A stretch of DNA of 64,000 nt from positions 4,646,746 through 4,710,745 of the forward strand of contig OZ025222.1 of assembly GCA_964019055.1 (NCBI GenBank), read 5' to 3'. A program made the position numbers and the translations under genes. The first letter of the stretch is position 1, and each line of letters opens with the position of its first letter. Positions 60,508-64,000 of this stretch are shown one piece after another. The stretch is from Anthopleura xanthogrammica (Eukaryota > Cnidaria > Anthozoa > Actiniaria > Actiniidae). Under the pieces are notes generated by a model. It saw only the letters and a list, made by a program, of their open reading frames with translations. It did not search any database and was not told the DNA's origin.

Positions 60508-61017
60508 ATGGTAGGCCTTCATCAAGTGCTTGCTATTATGGTAGCAGTTTCTTTTCTACCACAGTCATCCATCTCATGTCGTCAGTACAGAGCAGGCGGC
60601 GGCTGTAGCGTGTTCTGTCAATGTGCAGGCGACATGAGATGTGAAGCATTCAGTCATATTTGCAGAAAGCCAGGTGGAGAAGGAGATCCATGCCATGCTA
60701 CAAGGCCTTGTGGTTCTGGGCTGCAATGTGAGGTATTTCACCATGTTTGCAGAGGAAAGGGAAAGCTAGGAGATCCATGTCACGCAACACGCGAGTGTGC
60801 AGATGGACATAGCTGCTTGGCAGTGTACCATAGGTGTAAAATAAATGACTTAGAAGAAGGAGAAATTTGTGCTACTGATATTTTGAGAGGTTGCAAAGAC
60901 GGCTTATACTGCTATAGTAGTAAGTTTTTGGTTTTCCATGGATTATAATATTAATTTTTTTTCTACCTTTCTAGCTCTTTCTACCCTAAGTTCCAGAGGC
61001 TCTATAGCTCTCTCTCC

Positions 61018-61052
<35 letters not shown>

Positions 61053-61071
61053 TCTTTCTCTAGTGCTTTGA
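60508..61071 (+). CDS. secreted cysteine-rich protein with four-Cys modules
   Basis: Exon 60508-60919 encodes a signal peptide (MVGLHQVLAIMVAVSFLPQS) and a mature chain of repeated modules. The two clearest are CHATRPCGSGLQCEVFHHVC and CHATRECADGHSCLAVYHRC, both C-x5-C-x5-C-x6-C and both preceded by GDP. A first variant module (CQCAGDMRCEAFSHIC) and a partial fourth (CATDILRGCKDGLYCYS) flank them. A donor GTAAGT at 60920 and an acceptor after a long TC tract (61063) would add only two codons before TGA at 61069-61071. Without splicing the ORF ends at 60948 with SKFLVFHGL. A further donor at 61109 suggests the transcript continues. The spacing recalls dickkopf, prokineticin and colipase-type folds, but no family was assigned. 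An extracellular ligand, matrix or inhibitor role is inference. Confidence 0.75.
61010..61063. repeat. (TC)n microsatellite forming a splice-acceptor tract
   Basis: About 50 bp of nearly pure CT dinucleotides end directly in TTTCTCTAG, so the repeat itself is the polypyrimidine tract of the next exon of the cysteine-rich gene. Confidence 0.9.
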
Positions 61072-61689
61072 CCTGCCACAGAGCTAGAGGACCTCTGGCA
61101 CGCAGGGTAAGTATTTTCTCAAGAAATTCATATTAATTTTGTTGTTCTTTCATGTCTTTTCAAAGATGAAAGATGTAATCAATAAGAAAGAGTTTGATTA
61201 CTGAAAATTACAGTCAAAATTCATGGCAGGGCACAACACCAGCTTTCGCTATTTACTGTACGTGGTCCCGTAAATTGTTAAAGATATGCTAGTTAAGCTA
61301 GTTAAAATAAGTTAAAGTGTTCTGATTGTCCAATATTCAGGAAGATAAAGAGGAAAATTGTAACGATCATGGTAACAATGTTGCTTGGATTCTTCAAAAT
61401 GAATAAAAAAATTATAAATTTAGGCTAGACAGCGATTGAAATATTGCAAACTATATTGTAAAGAAAAAGGAATAGTATGAAATAGAAATAAACATGAATG
61501 ACGACAAGTTGAACCTTGCATGAGGGACGGATCCAGGGGTGGTGAAGGGTGTGGCAAGCCAAGTATAGTTGGTATTTTTTCGTTTACTATTACGATTTTT
61601 TTCTGGTTTTCCCAGCACTCTTTCAGTATTGAAGGCATTAAAAAAAGGTTATGTGCACTTTAAGTACTCAATTGAAAGAAGTGGCTGAC

Positions 61690-62250
61690 ACTGTATCCAT
61701 GCACTTGAGCTAATAATAATAACATGTCACTAAACACTACAAGAACTAAATCCTTGCTTATCACAACTTACAGAAACGCCATACGTTAACTAACTCAACC
61801 TTCAATGTTGAAATTAGTGGTGAAAGTATTGAGCAAGTGGACTATGCTAGCATGTCCTGGGAACATCACATTGACAGGATCTGTTCCATTATAAGCAGTA
61901 GGCTATCTATCTTACGTCGCATCAAACCCTATCGAAACTTTAACTCTGCTTTACGATCCTATAATTCTTGCATAAACAACTACTTCTTGTGTATTGTATT
62001 GTTCTTGTGCTTGAAGGAATTTCTCCCATCAGCCTCTACTGCGGCTCCTTCGTCTTCAAAAACGAGCTGCGCGTACACTCCTTGGCGCTGACTTTTCTCA
62101 GACTTCCGATTCCTTATTCTCCAAACTACAGTGGATACCTATCTTTGATCTCATTAAACTGCAGGAAACTCTCAATTCTTTTCAATGTACTCCTAAATCC
62201 CTGTGCACCAAGTTGTCTCAAAAGTAGATTCTAGTTCCATTCTGAAACCC
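61690..62250 (+). mobile_element. LINE reverse transcriptase remnant
   Basis: Across shifting frames the sequence encodes the typical post-polymerase region of non-LTR retrotransposons: NTTRTKSLLITT, NVEISGESIEQVDYASM, SWEHHIDRICSIISSRLSIL, RRIKPYRNFNSALRSYNSCI, KLQWIPIFDLIKL and RKLSILFNVLLNPCAPSCLK. Several frameshifts and stops show it is dead. Both ends are truncated. Confidence 0.85.
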
Positions 62251-62394
62251 GTGGAATGACAGTAATTTGAAAGGACAAGATAGATTGAATGGATTTTACC
62301 ATTATTAATCACAGCTATTATCATATTCAATTACTGTTATCCTTGTAACATGAATCAAACATGAAAAGGGATTACTTAATAATAGGTAAAGATG

Positions 62395-62483
62395 TACTAC
62401 ATGTCCAAACAATAAGAATCTGGAATCGATCTTCATTGTGTTGATCTCTCGTGTAAGTTAATCCCTTATTGTTTGGACATATG
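62395..62483. repeat. short inverted repeat beside the minisatellite
   Basis: ATGTCCAAACAATAAG at about 62400 pairs with CTTATTGTTTGGACAT at about 62467, with a 50-bp spacer. Confidence 0.8.
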
Positions 62484-62485
62484 AC

Positions 62486-63757
62486 CATTGCTAAGCTAAT
62501 GATAAGCTAATGATAGTCTAATAGTCTGATCGCTAAACTAATGATAGCCTGATAGTCTGATCGCTAAGCTAATGATAGCCTGATAGCCTGATCACTAAGC
62601 TAATGATAGCCTGATAGCCTTATCACTAAGCTAATGAAAGGCTGATCGCTAAGCTAATGATAGCCTGATAGCCTTATCACTAAGCTAATGAAAGGCTGAT
62701 AGCCTGATCACTAAGCTAATGATAGCCTGATAGCCTGATCACTAAGCTAATGATAGCCTGATAGCCTTATCACTAAGCTAATGAAAGGCTGATCGCTAAG
62801 CTAATGATAGCCTGATAGCCTTATCACTAAGCTAATGAAAGGCTGATCACTAAGCTAATGATAGCCTGATAGCCTGATCACTAAGCTAATGATAGCCTGA
62901 TAGCCTGATCACTAAGCTAATGATAGCCTGATAGCCTTATCACTAAGCTAATGAAAGGCTGATCACTAAGCTAATGATAGCCTGATAGCCTTATCACTAA
63001 GCTAATGAAAGGCTGATCGCTAAGCTAATGATAGCCTGATAGCCTTATCACTAAGCTAATGAAAGGCTGATCACTAAGCTAATGATAGCCTGATAGCCTG
63101 ATCACTAAGCTAATGATAGCCTGATAGCCTGATCACTAAGCTAATGATAGCCTGATAGCCTTATCACTAAGCTAATGAAAGGCTGATCGCTAAGCTAATG
63201 ATAGCCTGATAGCCTTATCACTAAGCTAATGAAAGGCTGATCGCTAAGCTAATGATAGCCTGATAGCCTGATCGCTAAGCTAATGATAGCCTGATAGCCT
63301 GATCACTAAGCTAATGATAGCCTGATAGCCTTATCACTAAGCTAATGAAAGGCTGATCGCTAAGCTAATGATAGCCTGATAGCCTGATCACTAAGCTAAT
63401 GATAGCCTGATAGCCTGATCGCTAAGCTAATGATAGCCTGATAGCCTTATCACTAAGCTAATGAAAGGCTGATCGCTAAGCTAATGATAGCCTGATAGCC
63501 TTATCACTAAGCTAATGAAAGGCTGATCGCTAAGCTAATGATAGCCTGATAGCCTGATCGCTAAGCTAATGATAGCCTGATAGCCTGATCACTAAGCTAA
63601 TGATAGCCTGATAGCCTTATCACTAAGCTAATGAAAGGCTGATCGCTAAGCTAATGATAGCCTGATAGCCTGATCACTAAGCTAATGATAGCCTGATAGC
63701 CTGATCGCTAAGCTAATGATAGCCTGATAGCCTTATCACTAAGCTAATGATAGCCTC
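62486..63757. repeat. minisatellite of mixed 31-bp and 23-bp units
   Basis: Two unit types, CTAAGCTAATGATAGCCTGA plus TAGCCTGATCA (31 bp) and CTAAGCTAATGAAAGGCTGA plus TCG (23 bp), alternate in partly regular order. This gives longer-period repeats. The array is inverted relative to 58586-58702. Confidence 0.95.
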
Positions 63758-63795
63758 AATATTCTTTCATTACTATTCATTTTACGTTGGAAAAA

Positions 63796-64000
63796 AACCG
63801 TGGTTGTTATGCAGAGACGCTATAAAAAAGAAGTCAATAACTATAAGTTTTATATTTTAGCTAATTTATGAGTTTTTTTTACGATATTTTCTGTTTACTG
63901 TAGCTAAAGTTTTAGCGGCTAGCTTATTCTCATAGCGACCTTAGCCACAACTTAGATTTCTTTTGATAGGGAGTTGGACAAATAGTTGTTCTTTGCATTT
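63796..64000 (+). repeat. second copy of the 59058-59262 flank, cut by window end
   Basis: Direct repeat of 59058-59262, including the TATAAAA motif. It suggests that a tandem duplicate of the region upstream of the cysteine-rich gene continues beyond the window. Confidence 0.88.

Noticed and set aside
48469..63757. Tandem arrays considered as CRISPR-like
   Set aside because: There are no unique spacers, the units are contiguous, no cas genes are present, and the context is eukaryotic.

Overview
This is a eukaryotic window, most likely from an anthozoan cnidarian (stony coral or sea anemone). The reasons are a moderately AT-rich base composition, compact genes with canonical GT/AG introns, very dense small inverted-repeat elements (MITEs), tRNA-derived repeats, LINE fragments, and lineage-typical gene families: a NACHT-WD40 STAND protein, GT31 glycosyltransferases, a PAN plus fibrinogen-like secreted protein and a cysteine-rich secreted protein. 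No bacterial operons, rRNA genes or CRISPR arrays are seen. Species cannot be fixed from the sequence alone.

Layout. 1-2490: gene-free flank, ending in a dispersed ~790-bp repeat just upstream of the first gene. 2491-25582 (+): an 11-exon NWD1/NWD2-like gene whose exons join in frame to 1657 codons plus stop, with a DUF4062-like N-terminus, a NACHT ATPase, about 16 WD40 repeats and a C-terminal Cys cluster ending in CALL. Its introns hold a 5-bp microsatellite, many MITEs, two tRNA-Val-like repeats, an antisense decayed GT31 copy with a transposon in its promoter, a LINE 3' end, and a 4620-bp palindrome inserted at TTAA. 26933-29499 (-): a PAN plus fibrinogen-like secreted-protein gene. 29.7-33.7 kb: repeats and one candidate exon. 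33706-34788 (+): the intact GT31 copy. 35.1-38.9 kb: mostly gene-free, with MITEs. 38967-46573 (-): a four-exon single-pass membrane protein (329 aa) with two homologous cysteine modules and two cytoplasmic PPxY motifs. Its introns hold a candidate 35-aa membrane microprotein on the other strand and a broken ORF. 48.5-57.4 kb: a 9-kb composite palindrome with 40-bp minisatellite outer arms and a 20-bp minisatellite core. 57.4-64 kb: a cysteine-rich secreted-protein gene (60508, +), a LINE fragment, a 1.27-kb minisatellite, and a second copy of the upstream flank at the window edge.

How the genes relate. There is no operon-like logic. The products are an intracellular STAND scaffold or sensor, a Golgi glycosyltransferase, two secreted proteins and a receptor-like membrane protein. 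The main theme is inverted duplication at every scale, from 70-bp hairpins to 2-kb and 9-kb palindromes, several inside transcribed introns where they would give long double-stranded RNA.
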